From Mortierella sp. BCC40632 (Eukaryota; Mortierellomycota; Mortierellomycetes; Mortierellales; Mortierellaceae), in contig WAEK01000016.1 in NCBI GenBank assembly GCA_011634665.1, forward strand, positions 310,001 to 374,000: a DNA stretch of 64,000 nucleotides, in the 5' to 3' direction. Both the position numbers and the translations under genes were made by a program. How positions within the stretch are numbered: the first letter of the stretch is position 1; every line of letters begins with the position of its first letter. This document shows positions 61,301 to 64,000 of this stretch, in pieces. The notes beneath the pieces are model-generated. The model was not told where the DNA came from. It ran no database searches and saw only the letters and a list, made by a program, of their open reading frames with translations.

Positions 61301-64000
61301 CCTTGCCAAGATCATCATCAACCAACCAGAGGCATTTGAAATGTATGCCACTTCATGGATCCGACCACTTATGAAGTTGGCAATGGAGGGAGAATCTTAC
61401 GGTGATGCAATGAACTACTTTGTCCAGGTACTGCTCTCTATCAGAAAACGATTCGAGTTCTACTACGTGACTAGATGACCATCTTAACGCCATGCTTCGC
61501 TCTGTGAATTGCGATCTGAAACTCTAGGACCTCTGCGTCATTATTGTTGTCTGGGGAACCGGTGTCAAGTTGTCTAATTCATATGATGATCGAGTCCTTC
61601 TTCTCAGTTTCCTGGTATGTTTTATCTTGAGCTCCAATTGTTTCTGCCTTGTAAAGGAAGCTGCAGAATCCTTACAGCAGCCCGTTTTTTTCTACCCATA
61701 CTCTACCGGTAGTCCTATCTGATGAAAAACTGCTACCATGAGACGCGTCTGTATCTCCTCAATAACATTGAACTGATCAAGGGTGTATTTGAGAACTGGT
61801 CAAGTGTTGCTATTATGCCCACGGTAAGTCTGGACAAATGCCTCTTATTATCTACCTCTGTGGATGCGACCAATTGATCCCTAATATATGTAATACCACT
61901 CAACAAATGCCTTTAGAATATAATTTACAACAGTTTCAAGAACGTGAAAGACGACAAGAAGAACATCACAGGAATCCAGCTTTTGGGTATTGTGTTGACC
62001 CATGATAATCCTCCGTTCTACAATGGCCCAGAAATTGACCTCGGTACCCTGACCGAAGAACAGTACTACGAGGCTCTTGTTCGCAATATGGGAAGCCCAC
62101 ACAAACCGGTCTATACATCTGCTGCTGAGGTAATTTATTTGTTGTTGACAGCACTCCTGTATCGTTGATGTGCTTCTAGAATTTAAAACTAATCACTCTC
62201 TCGTTCTTTGCGTCTAAACTACACACTGAATAGGTCTGTGGACTTGTGTTGTCCTACATGAAGAAACACGACTGCATTTCTGCTGATTTTCAGGATTTGG
62301 TGACAAAAAAGGTAGTTCACGCCAGAATTGTAACGTAAAAATGGAAACACATACCACATACCATATCAAAGCACTAAGCTGGAATCAAAACGATATTGAA
62401 TAGATATCAAGCTTGCTCTTCGCAGTCTCAGGGCCAGGCTCCCGTTCTAGAAGTGGAAACATACCATTCCTTCACTGTCTTCATAAGGTCCAGCTCAACT
62501 TTCCTGAGATCACAGATGCCTTTGGGTCTCGGCTACTCTTCCTTTTCCCGCAACTCCTTGGAGAGGAGCGAGCCCTTGTGCTTGAGATCTTGGCGGGTAG
62601 GGCAGCCCAGCTACCGGACCTCTTCCTCTCCTTACAAGGCTTGAACTTTTTGGGATGTCTAAAACACAAGTATGCTTTACCTATCATTTATGGGTTGAAT
62701 TTTTCAAGTCTACTTTTGCATTTCATTTGAAAGATCTAACATCGTACGGTAATTGATAGGGACGAGTCGACCCAGTTTGCTGCTCTTTCGATTATCTATG
62801 GTCTTTGGGAATCCTTGAAGCCGGACCAGATACAGTATTTCCTCGACACTATCATTCTAGAGTTTTCATCCCATCCAAGCCTGGAGTGCAGAGTAAGTGA
62901 TATGTAGGATATAAGAATCACTGCTTTCGCCTGAGCGACTGTCGTCCTAACAACCCCCTGATTTTGGTCTTTAAAACAATAGAAACTGTACTACTCAATT
63001 CTGATGGTACTATTCGAGAAGCACAAAGATACACCGGTAATCGGGAAATCGCTGAGGACCCAGTTACTCCGAGGACTTGGAGATACTAGTGAATCCATTC
63101 GCCATACAGTCGTCGAGTTCTGGTATGACAATAGCCGACTTCCGCAAGGTACTTTCCAACGTTTGGCAGAGATCGTAAAGTAAGTTGGAGACCCTGGTCA
63201 TGATGCTCGATGATGTTGTTCCTTTTTTTTTAGTCCAGAAGGCGCTGAGATTGCAAAAAAAAAAAATTTTGACTATAGGAATATGTATGACACCCAAGCT
63301 GAGGACAAATTCCTAAGCTATGCGACGTATATGCTCCTTGATCGCACCAAAAAGAGTGTGGACTACAATGAGCCAATCTTTGACCAGTCACTGCCAAATG
63401 CAAAGTTCAGTGACAACTTTGCCAACATTGACACCTCATGGAGAAACACGACTGTTATGACTCCTCTTTTTGTGAGCACCCAGAATAGTCAATCTCAGGT
63501 CAGTAACGATTCAACTATCTTTTTTATTTTTTTCGATTGAACGCTTACCTGATGCCATCCAAGTATTATTATTAACACCTGGGACAATTGATACAAAATA
63601 GGAAACCTCAAATGACATTACGCTTGGAGAAGACGAACTGAAAGCAACGCAGGCAACCTTCGAGTTCAGCATGACTTTGGAAGGAGGTACTTCGGGTATT
63701 CGATCACAGCTCGGTGGAACGAGTGCCAACAGCTCGACCTTGCTATTCAAGAACCCTGGAAATATTGAGTCACAGGGGCCCTCATTTTCACAAAAGTATG
63801 GACTTTGCGTTTTTTCCCCCATTTTATCCGTAGTTCTCTAAATGTCAAAGGATGGGAGTTAATGAACGTTGCTTTTCTCTTTTAAAAAAAAAAAAAAATC
63901 TTGAATATCTGCTAGCTCCGATGCCTCAAGTCAAAAATATCGCAAACTTCTTTATCGCAACGTCAAGCTCGACTCGGAAAAGCAATCTCAGCGGTTCAAA
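52075..64000 (+). CDS. PRKDC: DNA-dependent protein kinase catalytic subunit (DNA-PKcs), N-terminal 2,714 codons; runs off the window
   Basis: Exons: 52075-52222, 52379-52548, 52663-52849, 52977-53264, 53384-53541, 53642-53698, 53791-53978, 54091-54350, 54450-55135, 55344-55775, 55859-56072, 56168-56316, 56417-56689, 56796-57237, 57323-58012, 58120-58364, 58469-58678, 58790-58851, 58903-59149, 59233-59309, 59392-59595, 59695-60067, 60161-60337, 60427-60518, 60612-60672, 60768-60898, 60993-61177, 61276-61427, 61528-61614, 61713-61823, 61917-62129, 62234-62311, 62404-62669, 62760-62892, 62983-63179, 63279-63498, 63602-63795, 63916-64000. All phases agree; intron 20 is GC-AG. DNA-PKcs binds Ku at DNA ends and drives non-homologous end joining. 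Blocks matching human DNA-PKcs in order include VAIRGYGYFASPCK, LEQYKDDLLASCLQL, IPFQEMK, LAVDVDQVPRSLYRPLV, NTPLNIRLFLAKI, GIQLLGIV and TVMTPLFVSTQ. These cover the N-HEAT and M-HEAT regions. FAT and kinase domains lie beyond the window. Confidence 0.95.

Overview
The window is nuclear DNA from a filamentous, early-diverging fungus, most likely of the Mortierella type (Mortierellomycotina); this is inferred from gene content and style, not proven. Genes are intron-rich, with short GT-AG introns of about 60-140 nt. Spacers and some introns are full of (GA/TC)n and long poly-A/poly-T runs. One gene encodes a DNA-PKcs-type kinase, which ascomycete and basidiomycete model fungi lack. No mobile element with a recognisable transposase, no rRNA, no tRNA and no CRISPR array was seen.

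Layout. 1-2184 (-): 5' part of a PAK kinase of the Cla4 type (PH then CRIB domain). 4513-8132 (+): nuclear WD40 protein with an acidic N-terminus. 8592-10300: decayed or lineage-specific coding remnants. 10897-11629 (-): ALG13. 11905-15572 (+): RMI1, divergent from ALG13. 16032-18733 (-): mucin-like single-pass membrane protein. 21781-23933 (-): isoprenylcysteine-methylesterase-like alpha/beta hydrolase. 25206-25856: three tandem 217-bp units in front of a lineage-specific gene (25901-27780, +). 28009-28557 (-): SET-domain protein, divergent from TCF25/Rqc1 (28994-32721, +). 32983-36237 (-): TALE homeodomain factor. 37826-39641 (-): NDUFS8 subunit of complex I. 39984-41828 (+): RSL1D1/Cic1-type ribosome biogenesis factor. 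42196-44064 (-): divergent PX-domain protein. 45942-47332 (-): bZIP factor of the CYS3/MetR type. 49513-51737 (+): AtuA-domain (DUF1446) protein. 52075-64000 (+, incomplete): 38 exons of DNA-PKcs.

Exon models were built by hand. I required GT-AG (twice GC-AG) junctions, agreement of reading phase across every junction, and sense against the protein family. For DNA-PKcs all 37 junctions agree in phase and the visible part is 2,714 codons.

The genes are mostly unrelated housekeeping genes, not a cluster. Two concern DNA repair (RMI1 for recombination-intermediate dissolution, DNA-PKcs for end joining), two ribosome biogenesis or quality control, and three or four signalling and transcription. 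The most notable observations are: DNA-PKcs with a conserved TQ/SQ autophosphorylation cluster in a fungus; a large RMI1 linker with seven SUMO-acceptor consensus motifs and one SUMO-interacting motif; and a 217-bp triplication carrying six CGG-N5-CCG elements upstream of an uncharacterised gene.
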